The notes under the pieces are model-generated. The model worked only from the letters and a program-made list of their open reading frames with translations, did no database searches and was not told the DNA's origin. DNA of 64,000 nt. Origin: Nautilus pompilius. Its lineage: Eukaryota > Mollusca > Cephalopoda > Nautilida > Nautilidae. Shown piece after piece: positions 25,101 to 39,207 of this stretch. The stretch covers positions 588,001 to 652,000 of the forward strand of contig JACATO010000982.1 in assembly GCA_018389105.1 (NCBI GenBank), read 5' to 3'. The position numbers and the translations under genes are program-made. The first letter of the stretch is position 1. Each line of letters starts with the position of its first letter.

Positions 25101-28100
25101 CTGAGATCAAGCTAGAATTTTTTTTTAATGGATGCATTGTTTAAAAAACAAAAAAAAAATGACTGTCATAGAGTAGAAAACTGTCTTTAAAATTGTAATT
25201 TGAAACAAGAGAATGAGAATAACTGGAATTAGGAAGAATTTAAGTGTTTACAGTTGCCAAGAAAGACTATAAAGGCTTAGACTGCCTGGTTTGTACTATC
25301 TCCATTTTAGGAAAAGACTGACTGAAGTATTAAAAACTTTTTTATTGTGAAGAGAAGGTAACCTGTAATAAGATTGTGTCAATATACTTCATAACATTCA
25401 TGGTCAAGAGTACAGAATAAACAAACATCAGATTAGATCACGTTAGAGATGTTACTTGAATTTTTAGGATTTTTTCTAGTAGTTTGGGATCTATGAGCTT
25501 GAAATACTCTAACCATGAAATGGCAAAAAGCAAAATGCAGGAATAGCTTCTATAAAAGAAAAAGGGACTTTGTGTAAGTTTTAAAACTTCCCAAATCTCT
25601 GAATATTTACAGCTACAGAACCTTCCATAAGAACTGTGCAAAACTCTCCTCATCTCCAACACATTGAACAAAAATTGAAATTGCATAAAAATTATTTTCT
25701 CAAGCAAAACATTTCTTTTTGTTTGAATGTAGAATCCTGTCATTTAGTTAGGGAGCATGGTTTGAGAAGAGCATTTATTTCTTCTTTTCATACTTTTCCC
25801 TTCACCACCCCCAAATTTAAATTCCTTACAGAATTTTGAATGGTGTTGTAGGTGGTGAATGGTTGAGTGAACAGCATACCATCCTGCTGTGGCTGAAGAT
25901 CCAGAGTTCAATCCCGCCAAACCCCTTACTGCAGTTTCTTCTCACTCTTCTGTACAAGCCCATCAATGTGGCTTTCCCCTTCACAGCTAGACAGAAGATT
26001 CCTGCTGAATTCAGAACTGCTGGGGCCCCATGACACACAGAGCTGGCATCACTTGTTATCAGATACCTCTACAGTTGTAAATGGTAATGATCACAGAATA
26101 ATGGTGCTTCTTTATCATCTCTTTTAAATGATGAAAGTAATCTTCCATTTCCTTCAAACATCATCATAAATCTGCATGAACATCCCCATTACTCCTGTCA
26201 CTGCTTGCCAAGCATGCTCATTGGCGCTGGTGCCCTAATATATCAAGCCCCTGCTCACACTCAAACAATGCACATATCAGAGCACAAAATCTACAAAATC
26301 AGAAACTTTACATTTGAGAATTGAATATGTGTGGAACCGAATGGTTAACAATAAACATCTTAAACTAAAAAAAATAACAAAGTAGCATGGTTTTCTGTAA
26401 AACAACCACTACTGGTAACAGAAACTTATACAAAGATACAAAATAGTTCTTTAACTATCATCTTTAGTTTTTACCCCATTTGTCCATTTCCAAACCCAGA
26501 TCTCCACGCCAGTTGAAAATGCAAATTTGAAATCATACCACTTGGCACAGTTGAGAACAATGTTGTTTTTATTATATAATCATTCTAAATTCACTCCTAC
26601 AGCCCTGAAATGTTCTCACTGATAATGTAGCAGGAACAAACAAGTTCCAAAGACAGATTTCTCTTCGATTTGCTCTGTTGTTGTAAGTCGTTGATCAATA
26701 CTTACGTAAGGTCAAGGACCTTCAGCACTTTGTTTGTAATTAAAGACTGCCTTAGAGCCATGATTCCTTCTAGTGTAAACCCATTCCAGCTTAGATCCAG
26801 CACCTCCATACCCACGTTATTCTGAAACACAATGGACCACAGACACCCATTAATGTCTACCGGCAAGTGGAAACAATCTCCGCACTGCTCTAGCTGCCTA
26901 TAACACAGTAGTGGTATCCTGATAAACAAAGCCCGGTACACCAATGCAATTTTCCTAATCTTTAATCAAGCTGGAAATACATCAAGAGACAATTCTGAAT
27001 GAAACAAGGAGGAAAGGCAGATCCACTGGTTCATGAATATTTTTGTAAGAGAGAAGTAATATCTATGGTTACTTATGGGGATTCAATTACTTCAGTATAT
27101 CAGCAAACCAACAACAAATAAATAGATAAATAGATTAGTGTATTCCAATAAAGTTACACAGTTTAAAGCTATATTACTGATACACCACACCTTAGTAATA
27201 TGATGGCATAAATTAAAATTGTAATTTACAGTCGTGTACAGGACTTTAAAACCATTTGGCATTTATCAATGTAATAATGTATCTTAGTTTTAAATTTGTC
27301 TGTGGTGTAGAGATTCTATTTGAACTTTTTGAAAAATGTTTTCATTTTGCATCCAGGTGAATATACGAACTGTTTATAATTCACTTTCAATGCTCATAAA
27401 AATGGATTATAATTAAATAATTTCCTATCTATCAACACCCTGAAAACCGCCATCAGGTGTTTTTAATCACTCTTTTAAAGTGAGAGTAGACGGTACAGCA
27501 ACACCAGAATATGTACAGACACCACATTACAGTGCGTCAAGCCACGCAGGGTTTAAAGTTAATGAACTCTAAAAACTAATTAATTATGTATATAATATTT
27601 AAATTAAGAGAGTGACCAAGTAGCATTATGAAGCAAACAAGATCTTTTGTTTTTGGTAATTTTTAAGATTCAATGCTCTATGGGAAATTAGGAGAAAAAA
27701 ACAATGTTAAATTTGGCAATTTGATAAGCAGCACATTTCCATTCTCAGTTTTAAAATAATATGAACCAGAAAATGCTAAAAATTTGTTGTTTTTAAAAAG
27801 GTGAAAATCTTACCTTTAGGGTTTTACCTATTGCTTCGGCTCCCTTTCCTCGAATGGAGTTCCAGCTGAGGTCGAAGTTGGAAAGTGTTTCATTAATGGC
27901 CTGAATCGAAGACAACAACAAAACCCCATCAGAATTAATAAGCTGTTCATGAGCTGGGTTTCTTGCCCGCTCTTTTTCCTCTTTAAGCCTTATATATATA
28001 TTTTTTTTTTTTTAAATGTATTGCCAAAAATAGTTTTCTGAATTAGATTTTGACAGGATGTATATAACCTATGGGTTTTTTTGTATAGAACATCCAAACC

Positions 28101-31100
28101 AAATTGAGAGCAAAGGTCACCATATTGAAAACCATCAAATTCTTGAGTGCCTAGAGGAGTACACACCACTTACACCCTATAATTCTATATTTTATCTCTA
28201 TAAAAATAAAAATGAAACTCCTGTGAATTTTTATGTTATACATAGCATGACAATAGCTGGTATACAAGGGGTTTTATTGAAAATTATACCAAACAGCCGC
28301 AAAACATTTGTTAGGTTATTAATCTCCCCTGTTCTCAAACTAAAATAACCAATCAGAGAACATGTAATGTAACAGTAAATACAAGAGTGAGAAGTCATCA
28401 TGCCTGATAACTAATTCTACCCTTTCCTTATGCACATCACTATTATCTTAAATGTTTTTACCTGATTGTGTCACCCCATACCTACTTAACACCCCATTTC
28501 TTTTCCTTAATTACATCTGCGTATGCATACCACCACCATCTTTCTCTATTCTTTTTCACTTGATCATAATCAACCCCAATTTGTATTAGTTTCTTATTTT
28601 TCCAACTCAAGACTGTTTCTCATTGGATCAGCTACGATTTGGGTTTTATTATTTCAAATTCCTCATATTAGTCTAGCTAATGTTCTTCTCGTTGTCAGTC
28701 CACAAATAAAGACATTCATACACTGACATAACACACTGGCCTTTTGGAGAAAAAACATCTGCACCTTTCATTGTTCTCCTAATGGCAGAATTCCAATAGG
28801 GAAAGGTAGATAGCATGTACTTGTGCCACAGACAAAATATATATATATATACACTTCTAACCAAAACGTGGCAAGTGTGACCCAGAATACAGTCATTCTG
28901 AGTTCTTGAACCAGTTTCTAACCAACATCTGTACACAAGACTGGTAGCCAAAATATTAAGAACAGAACTCACCGTATTATCATTGACATATTACACAAAT
29001 AAATTTGGTATGACACTTTTTAATGCAGGAATTAGCCTTCATAGTCTTACATTATGAGAACATTCTTTTGATTATCATCGATGGATCAAGTCTGCTTCAG
29101 ACTCCATATATTCCTGATTTTTAAAATTAACTGGCCAGAAACCAAGCATATATATTGAAATACACCCCTATCAACCAAAAATTCTGGACATCTAGTCATA
29201 CTTACCAGGAGTTTGCTAATGCAAATTCCTCCCAAGACAGAAATCTTGTTGTGGCTGAGATCTAAAGTTGATAGGGTTGTATTTGTCTTCAAGGCTTCCA
29301 TTATTCCTTGTATTTCTTCATCAGAAAAATGGTTTCCTAAAGATTTTTTTAAAAAAAGTTTTTCTTTTTTTCAAATCAATAATCTCAAGCTGTCTCAAGC
29401 TACCGAGGAAGTTTAATGTAAAGTTCAGACAACAATAGACATCTTAAAGCTGCTGTATGGATGATAAGAAGTAATTTTTCCTTATTTCTTAAATATTATG
29501 TGTATTAAAACTGGCAAGAAACACCAGTTGGTACAATTATGTGCAAAGTCTACTGCATTTAGGAACATGGCCAATAACTTTTAAAAATATCAGTATGGTA
29601 GATAACTAATAGCTTGTGGAAAAACTTGATTTTATTGGAAAGAAAAAAATATTTGTTTTTCATAAATAGCAGCAGCTTTAGTAGTCTCCACCATGAAGGA
29701 TGATACCTGAAATTCCTAAGGCAAGACAACTTGTTTGAATATTCTTAATTATATTCAGATTCAAACTGTATAAGTAAATTTGGGGAAAAACAGCAAAATA
29801 GTCACAAATAGTGGTTAACAAAACAAACATACTTGGAAGAAAAAAAAAAACCAGAAATGTTCATACTAAGCAGAGTTTCAAATTAAAGGATACTTAAATC
29901 TTGTTGGGGTAGCTGATGATTGCATGGAGGACTACTGGACTGTCATGGTCGAAAGCTTTTATCTGAATCCAGGTATAAACCAGCTCAGTTTGGCATACTG
30001 CCCTACATGGTTTCTTCTAGCTTTTCTTTACCAGCTGGCCACCTCTCACATCTAAAAATTAAAAGTTCTAGTAAGTTTTTCAAGTACATATCATGGAGGT
30101 CCTGATGTAACTCATGACTGGCTTCACACCTGGCCAATAATCAAGAGATCCCTCGTTGGCACCTTGGCAACTATCAGGTCATTACAAAAATTTGTCAGTT
30201 TTTACATTATGTTAATTTAAGGTTCGTTTTTTGCATGCTTGTGAAGATGTATGCATGTCGTTTTGTAGCGTGTGCTTTGGGATACATTATGCAAAACCTA
30301 CTTTTTTCAAAATCATAAAATGGATATTTGTTTCAGGGTTCTGAGTGAAGCAGGGATAGAAAAGTTTTTTGTGCCATTTTGCTTCACTAGTTCAAACCAG
30401 CTCACAAAGCAAACAAGGCAACTCGTAACATTAGGCAAGCATGGGGCGAGGACACAGCAAATGAGTGCAAAGTACAACAATAGTTCACAAAGTTTTGACA
30501 GGAGATGTGAGCCTCAAAGATAAGGAGCATGGCCGACATCCTTCCAGCTGTGGTGATGACCGTCTGAAGGCCTAAGTTGAAGCTGACCCAAGAAAAACAG
30601 TGTGAGAAATTGCTGGAGAGCTTGACACAAGCACTGCAACTGTTTCCTGACATCTTGACACAATCGGCAAGGAGCGAAAGCTTGACAAGTGTGTGCCTCA
30701 CGAGTTGAATAAATAACAACAAAATTGTCAATTGGAGATCTGCTCTTCACTTGTCATAAGAAACAAAAACAACCCATTCCTTGACTGAATCATTACATGT
30801 GATTAAAAAAAAAAATGGATCCTTTATGACAATCGCAAACGATCAGCACAGTGGCTCACAGCTACAGGTTGCCTAACCACATTCCAAAATCCAGCCTCCA
30901 CCCAAAGAAGGAGGTCATGGTCACTGTCTGCTGGACTGCAACTGGTGTCATCCACTATAACTTCTTGCAACCTGGCGAAACCATCAAAGCTGAAAGGTAC
31001 TATCGTGAATTACACGTTGTTCATCAAAAACTCCCAACGAAAGCCGGCATTGGTGAATTGAAGAGGCCCAATCAAGCTCCACAACAATGCTCCTCATCAT

Positions 31101-34100
31101 GATGCAAAAGTGACTCTTCAAAAACTGAACAGGTTGGGGTATGAAGTTCTCCCTCACCCAGCCCATTCACCAGACCTTTCTCCAACAGACCAGCACCTTT
31201 TCAAACACCTCGACAGCTTCCTCCGTATGAAATCCTTCTCCAACCAAGCAGCAAATGAAACTGCCTTCCAACAGCTTATCGACTCCAGAAATCCAGATTT
31301 TTTTTAAAAATGGTAAAAATGCGGTTGTAACTCATTGGCAGAAGTGTACCGATTGTGATGGAACTCACTTTGATTAATGAACTTCATGTTCAGCAACGTT
31401 ATGAAGTCTCATTGTTGCAGTAAAAAGAGCTGACAAAACTTTTGTGACAACCTAATACTTCTACTTTGTCGCCAAGACCGATGCCTCACACCTTTCCCTT
31501 CTAGCTTGCTGCTGTCAGGTTTTCTGAGACCGCGACAGTCGGGACTGGTATTCACCAAGAAGAAGAAACCTTGTTTTTATACTATAAAAATCTTCACTAA
31601 ACGAACAAAGCCAATTTACACCTATATTCAAGTTTAAATAGGAATTGTTATTTTTGGGAAGGGAAGCCTAACAACAGTAAACACAAAATTCTACTTTCTG
31701 TATGTATAAAGCTGTTTCCTTCACTCACGACCTATGTTTTTCTAGTTTATCTTTGGGTGGTAATGAACTCTGTTTAGTTCAGAAAAGTCTGATTTTTCTC
31801 AGAACATCTTTGTCAACCACTGTCAGTATTCTTTGCTGTTTTTTTTTTTTATTCAATTATAAATTCACCTTTTTTTTTTTCTATATTTAAATTTTAAAAC
31901 TACTTCATCTAAAATGCCAACTCAGCACATATTCTAGAACAATATCAGACTGCTACGGTATGCAAATCACACAAACCAAGGCTACTGCATGTCATGGTTT
32001 AACTGTCTTCTGAGAAACTTTTAATTAACTTATTTATTAGCATTTTTTAAAGAAGAATTTCTTCTGAGGAGATTTTTTTTCAAATCCTTTTAATAGGCAT
32101 CATTTGGCATATTTTAAACTGAACCTAGAACACAAGCACTGTGATAACCGAATAACTTGCATAGCCATTATAGAACAGGTCAAGAGCTCTACTGAACTCT
32201 GTCAGTTCAGAGATCTGGGTTCAAAAACTTATATTAACAAACAGGTATTTTCAGCTACAAGGAAATGGAATTTTCTCCAGACACTTTTGCCTGCAGTATG
32301 GTTCTTAAAGCAGTGGGCAGGCAATCTGAATCTGGCTTCTATCTGATGACAAGTTCTTTTTTTAAAATTTCCCAAAATGCAACAGTGCAAAAAACAAATA
32401 AATGCTGATTGGATCACATACAAGTAAAAAAAAAGGGCAAAATTTCTGCTAGTCTTCAAAAGCAGATTGAAGGCTAATTCTTTTGCTGTTATACTTATTT
32501 TTAATGAAGTTTTTAGTGCAGTTTCTTTCTGGAAAAGATGTTTTGTTTTTGCTTTTATCTTTGAGCATTTTACTCCATCTGCTCTATTGTTTGATAGCTA
32601 AACATTTGAAAGCAATCAGTGACGATCAGATCTTAATAAGTTTTCATGACAATGCATCATGGGAAGGTTTTTCAAATTATCAGCAGGAAAAACCAAATTC
32701 AGATATGCATACACAGATGCATTTAATACTCCATATACCATATCAATTTTTACCTTATTTATACCACTTAGGGTGCATTTGACCTCTCCATTCCAGCCTA
32801 GAACCACTGTTTTTGCTGCACTGGCTGCATATATTTAGTCAACATGCAAAACGTGTAGAGCTGGAGAGATACAGATTTGCCTTCACAAAGGGTTATATTA
32901 GCAAGGAAAGTCCTATGGCTCACAGTCCCTATGGCTCAACCTGTGGCTGGAGAATACAGACTTAAATGGTAGTAAGGTGAAAATGCATCCAAAGGAAGAA
33001 GTACTATCCAAGCAAAATCTCTCAGATCTGCTTAAAACTGGAAAAATCTTTGAAATAATAATAGCAAAAAGTATTAGATATAGTCTTGGCTCTCTCAGAT
33101 TGTTTTGTTTTAGAAATTTTGTCAATCATAGTCATCTCCTTTTATTAAAATCCTAGTTGCATAATTGCACATTAGGCAATCCAATATTGTGCTATATTTC
33201 AATTTGTCCAAAAATATTTTTTTCCCAATTTAAAGTCAGCAGCTCTGAGCACATCCCTTTTTTTTTGTTTTTTTCACATCAACAAATTAAACACACAGAC
33301 ATTGTGTTTTACTTTAACTCATTGACAATAACAATACTCACTAGAAATATACAATGATCTTAACACACTGTTTCCTTCCAACATCTCTCCACAAGATTTT
33401 GCTCCTAGCCTTCCAAGATTGTTATTCGATAAATTCTACAAATATGTATATGTTAAATAATTTAATGAAGCTCTAATACACTGTAAGTATCACTGAAGAA
33501 GAAGAAAAGCAGAAAAAAAAAATAGATCTATTCCATATGCTACTTTGAGAAGCTTTCAAGATTAGCTAAAGTCAGTTATTTCCCATGATAGGGGAGATGT
33601 GGGGTAGCTGTCACAGGGGAAATTACACTTCACTCAAAAATTTTAAAAGAAATTTATTATCTTTGATTTACATGTAACACATCCTATCCAGATGGAATGC
33701 CAGATGTTCATGTAATAACAATGTTTTTTTATTTATAAACACTGCATTCAGTATAAACAACTTGTTATGAAACGGTTTCAGAATAAAGGAAAACATTAAG
33801 TGCTAAATAGAAATAAGACAAAATCAAACCAAAAATATAGATTTTGTTTTAATCAACAGGTGTATAGGGTACCAGCCTGCTGTGGCAGAGGGCCTGAGTT
33901 TGATCCTTGTTGGAGGCAAACTTACTTTGGCAAGCCCCTTTAGCAGTTTCTTTTTGTGGTCCTTTACTGCTGCATTGGTGTGGGTTTCACAACTAAACAG
34001 ATTAAGGTTGCAGGTAGTCAGCAAGTGTTGCTTATCGAAGAATCAGCATCAACATGGAAAAAATGTAGTGTTTTCGGTAAGAAAATAAGCAGGGCAAGTG

Positions 34101-37100
34101 CAAAATGTTGGTTTTCAAAATCACATTGCTGCAAGTTATCAACATCTTTTGTTTTAAATATATTTTTTGTTGGTTTTCCCTCAAAAATTCAAAGTTCAGC
34201 AAGTGCATCATTGTACCCTGGTTTCCTCCCACTTTTAATCAAAAGGCTATTTAACCAGGGTGCCCAAAGCCAAACCATGCCAGCCAATGATTCTCGCATT
34301 CTACGGCATCCCCTTTTTTGTCCTTCTGACTTATGTCTTCGATCCTAAATTGAAATAAGATGGTAGAGCAACCAGCCAACTTGTAAAGTTAATTATAGCA
34401 AAAAATAAATACTCCCACAGGGACTATCTTAGTCATATAACACAGCTACAGTTCAGGTTACAGTAAAAGGGGCAAAGAAGAAACAAAAAAGATTCTAAGA
34501 TTCATTAAAAGAATCGATTTGCTGTATTTCATATAATACTTCCTAAAAAGTGGGGTTGATGTATTTTTTTTAAAAAATTGCATAAAACAAAATGGTGATC
34601 ATAAGTATAATTAAATATAATGCAAATGAAAAGAATATGCTAACTTTACTTTTTAGTTCATTTTCAGCAGAAAATAGAAACACTTGGGTAGCAAACAAAG
34701 CTACTTTCTAATATACCACAGCAGACTGGGAAAGAAAAGCATGCTGTAAATATCAAAAGGGAGAATAATATAATATACCTGCGAGTGCACTCATTTTTTA
34801 GACTTCTGCGAAAGCCATTTTATTTCCTCTCACTACTTACTTAGACACTGAATGCTAATGTGCCGAATAATATTTTTCTAGTAAATTGTACAAAGAATTA
34901 TTTCACAAATAAATGTGGTATGTACAATAAATTGTTCTGATCCAAGTTAATGTGTGTATCATGTATACAATGTTTTTTTTTTGGCAAGCCACTGTCTGTC
35001 ACCCACCCACCCCCCATTCGAGTTCTCTCCCTTTAGCAGCAAGCTAGCAGGAGATGGTGTGGGTATCAGCCCTGGTGATCAAGCAAACAAGTTACTTAAG
35101 CACAGCTGGCGGCTCTCGAGCAGCAGGTGCAAGGCGGTCACTAGTTACCTGCAAAACCTCCGCTAGATGTACCCAAAAAAACCCTAATAGAACTGCTTGT
35201 TTTTAGATGTGGGAGGAAACTGGAATGCCTGGACGAAACCCCACGAGGCTGGCTGGTAAAGAAGAGCAATAAGAATCCATATCAGGAAAGCTATGCAATA
35301 TGAAGCCAGTCCCAAACTTGGGCCACCCAATCATCTGCCCATATACAACAGTTAGTGCCAACATCTGAATTAAGACCTTTTTCTTTTATTTAACAGTATT
35401 ACATAACGATACACCTAAACTGTGTGATCTGGACACCATCATGCAGCACTTCACATATTTTCTGTTATAAGTTTTCTTTCTAGCCTAGTCTGGTTTAGCA
35501 ATCCGCAGAAAGTAAGGACCATGACTTATGCAAGACCACCCCCCCCCCCGACCAACCAAAGGGGAGCGAAATGGCTATCCACACGGTTTTTTTAATGATC
35601 AATACTGTCATTATAACCACACGTGACAGTAATCTATTCTACTCATTGGTAATTCTATCACTAAAAGAAATACTAGAGATGTTCAAACAAAACCTGGCTG
35701 AAATAGTGACGTGTTTGTTGATACCTTATTGTAAAGGAATCATAGCAATGTTAGTAAGTGAAAATAGCCAAAAAAACCTCTGCATTTGTCCACAAATCCA
35801 AAACCCGTAATCATATATATATTTTAAATGACTGCTAGTCCTCCTCTTAAATATCTAAAATTCATATTTGGCAGATTTTGGAATTCAAAAAATTTAAAAC
35901 TGCTTAAAACCATCTAACCAACAAGTACTTAGACTCGACTATTTGGAACAATTCTTCCGAAATAAGCAAGTTTTTTTCTAGATGAATCTAGATTAACAAA
36001 AAAACTGAGAACATCTTACTTATCCATCAAAACATTTGAGCAAATTTTCTTTAACTTTTTTCTTTTACCCACGCCTTCAGAATGAGATCCTCCTTCACAT
36101 GCTTAACCAGGAATTCATTTTTAACATAAACCTACCCCAAAAGTTCTAAAGTTATAATAGTTTAAAAGCTTACAGTTATCTTCCCTTGAAAGTAGCAGAG
36201 GCTGCAACCAACTTACCACAGACAAAATAAAGGTGTTCACACGTATGATATTGAAGAGCAACTGTGCACTTTCTCCATCTATAAAGTTGTTGCTCAGGTT
36301 GAGGTATTCTGTCACAGTGTTACACTGATATGAAAAGAGAAACATCAAGCTGATGAGAATTAAGATGGTGGCATCATTTGAAGTGAGTTCTTCTAAGGAG
36401 ATTCTCAACCCCAGCCAACGCATCTTCTATAAGTAATATTCCTCTCCATATATAATAATATACTCAAAAAAGGTAACACAGTGTGAAACTTTATACAAAA
36501 CAAGTGAGAGAAATAATAAATTTAAGATGATTTACTAAAATTTTGATAAAATGAAACATCTATACTTCAAATAATTAACTGTTTGGTATTAATATAATCT
36601 TATTCAAAGATGTTTCTTAGACTACTCTATAAATTCTGATTTCACTTCAACTTTAATGCCAAAGCAAACATGGACTGGGCATTTCATAAAATTTGGAACT
36701 GACCTCAATTTCAATAGCAAAATAAACTTACATCAGACACTTCAAGAAATTTAAGCCAAAATTAATCAAATTAAATTTTTTTGTTTAATAAATAAATTTA
36801 GAGTATATTAATTATGAAGAAAAAATTCCAAATTTTTACTGCAAGAGGTAATCTTTACTGTAGAAATTTATATAGTGTAAGACCTTTCCATGGTACCAAA
36901 GTATGCCTAGAGGCTACAGCAATTGCTTCTTGTACCTGCAGTGAGAGATCAATTTTCATGCACTTATTGGTCAACTCAAGAATGTGTTACAGATGAGCAG
37001 CTATACAAATTAGGAATTTTACGAATCAACAAACATTATTGTCCCTCAATAACTGCTCTTGATATTCCTGAGTCAATGATGCATAAATTTCTCATTCTGG

Positions 37101-39150
37101 CTATTGGTTCCTTATGCTTCAATTCAATGATAAACAGTATCAAAACTAAAGGCTGTTACAAACAAGTTGGCACATTCTTATCAAACATTTTTTAAAATTA
37201 TACTGGTCAACCAGTGAATGTTTATTGCAGGTGTATTGATGATCCTCTGCAAATGCTTCAGTTCATTTTCCTTAGTGGAATGGAAGCATACTGAGGAACA
37301 AACTTTCCTGGGGGTCAGCGTGCAGCCTCAAAAATATCAATACACCTATGTTCACAAATCTACATCTATGGCCTCTGTTAGAATTTTTCTTGTTTGCTTG
37401 TTTTTGGTTCTTTTCACAATGGGAAGATACTGGCTATATCTTGTTTGGACTTCTTCATTTGCCAGACATTTGAATCCAATTATGAATAAACACAATACTT
37501 GTCCAGTTTGGCCTTTTTCCATAATTTGCATACTTCTTTAGTTTCTTTTTCTCAACTCTTTCACACATACACACATTATACATATATATGCTAACCAGTG
37601 GCATAGTTTTCCATTTTTTTCAGTATTGTTTAGTTATGGGATAGATGCCAAAGTTGCTCATGTGTGTGAAAAATAAATTCATTTATAGTTTGAAATATTC
37701 TAGGTTTCTTTTTTATTACTGGTCACTTATCATTTAGTTCAATAAACCAAAATGGTTACTCTTGGGTTTATCAAACTGTATGTATTAACAATAATTAAAA
37801 AATGCTTTTCTCATCTATCAAAATTAATTTAATTAGTATTTTAAGTATATCAGCCACCATATTAAATATCCTTGTAATCTTGTGGTTAGGGAATCTGTGA
37901 CAGTCACTTGCTGCCGGTAACTAGTAGTGTGGCAGTATGCAGTATAGTGCAGCATCTGCAAAGGGAGCAGTAACCAATGAGATGTGGGCCAAATGCACAC
38001 AAACTTTTTAAAGCTGAACTTACTGCTAAAGCTTCAGCAATCAGATGGATGCTTTGAAAGTTGAGGTAATAATGCTGCAGCACAATGTGTCTGTCCCTTA
38101 AGTGATTAACTATGTATTTAATGGGTGACAAGTCTGGAAATAGCAGTGAAAAGAAAGAATCAATTAGTGTGGTGCCGGCCTATACACTGATATACAAGGA
38201 GATGCTGACAACAAAATAGAACAAAGGAATATACTAAATAAAGCAAGATGGATGGTATCAGGATCAGCCCTCATTCAACACAAATTCCACATGCAGCAAT
38301 CTCTTTCCTGACTAAATCCCCCAATCAGAATGTCACACTTTCATTGACCATAACCAATCTGGGATGCAATAAGGGTAATTGTCTGAGTGTCCTTCTCTCT
38401 TGGAATAACATACCCTGGTGACTGGTCTGACTAACTATGCAAAATCCTAATTCTAACTCCCTCCTGTGGTCAATACCAAAAATACAGTTTCTAAGGTTGA
38501 AATGCCAACTCTTGTGAGGACAAAGAGAGTAATACTCTAAAAAATCAGGGACCACTAAATAAATAATGGCACAAATACAATTCTCATATTGTTTCTAGCA
38601 GCCATGACAACAACCAGAAACCATTTTATTAAAATTTTTTTTTAAATTAAATGTATTATATACATTTTTAACTGTGCTAAAAACTATATTAGAGTCTAGA
38701 CAAAAATAAACAATTAGATACAATGGAATCATACATAACCACTACACTATTCGCCAAATTATTAACTATTAAGAATTAACATTTTAGGCAAAGTAGCCAT
38801 TTTCCATAAAGTGTACTTAATTGTTTTTTGGGGGGTTCTGTCAAAAACTGTAATGGGAATACAAAAGTTCTAATAAAAGATGGATAAGTTTTCTGTAATT
38901 TTAAGTTAGAGAATACAAATATAAATAAAATTTCTACACTATAGACATTCTGTGGCATATATATATATGTTTGGTTTTTGTTAACTATTAAGAGTTTACT
39001 CCTCCCATGTCATCTACATGTATAAAGATTGCTTTCTCTATCAAAATATAGCTTCAGATATTAAGTTGACTTTCTGGTCACTGCTAAAACATTCATTTAT
39101 AGCAATTTCTCGTTTTTTCTTTTTTTTTAAAATTTTCCTCTCTATGTGCA

Positions 39151-39207
<57 letters not shown>

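Larger units (their letters stand above)
31571..36120. other. LRRC74 intron sequence, AT-rich, no exon seen
   Basis: Apart from the SINE copies listed at 33.86-34.31 and 35.03-35.35 kb, I see only AT-rich sequence, homopolymer runs and a C10 run near 35540. The short open frames on both strands lack splice context and recognisable motifs. Confidence 0.55.

Noticed and set aside
36121-36423. 100-codon ORF taken as a single LRR exon
   Set aside because: Only residues from 36324 to 36217 are LRR-like; both flanks are bounded by clear acceptor and donor sites.
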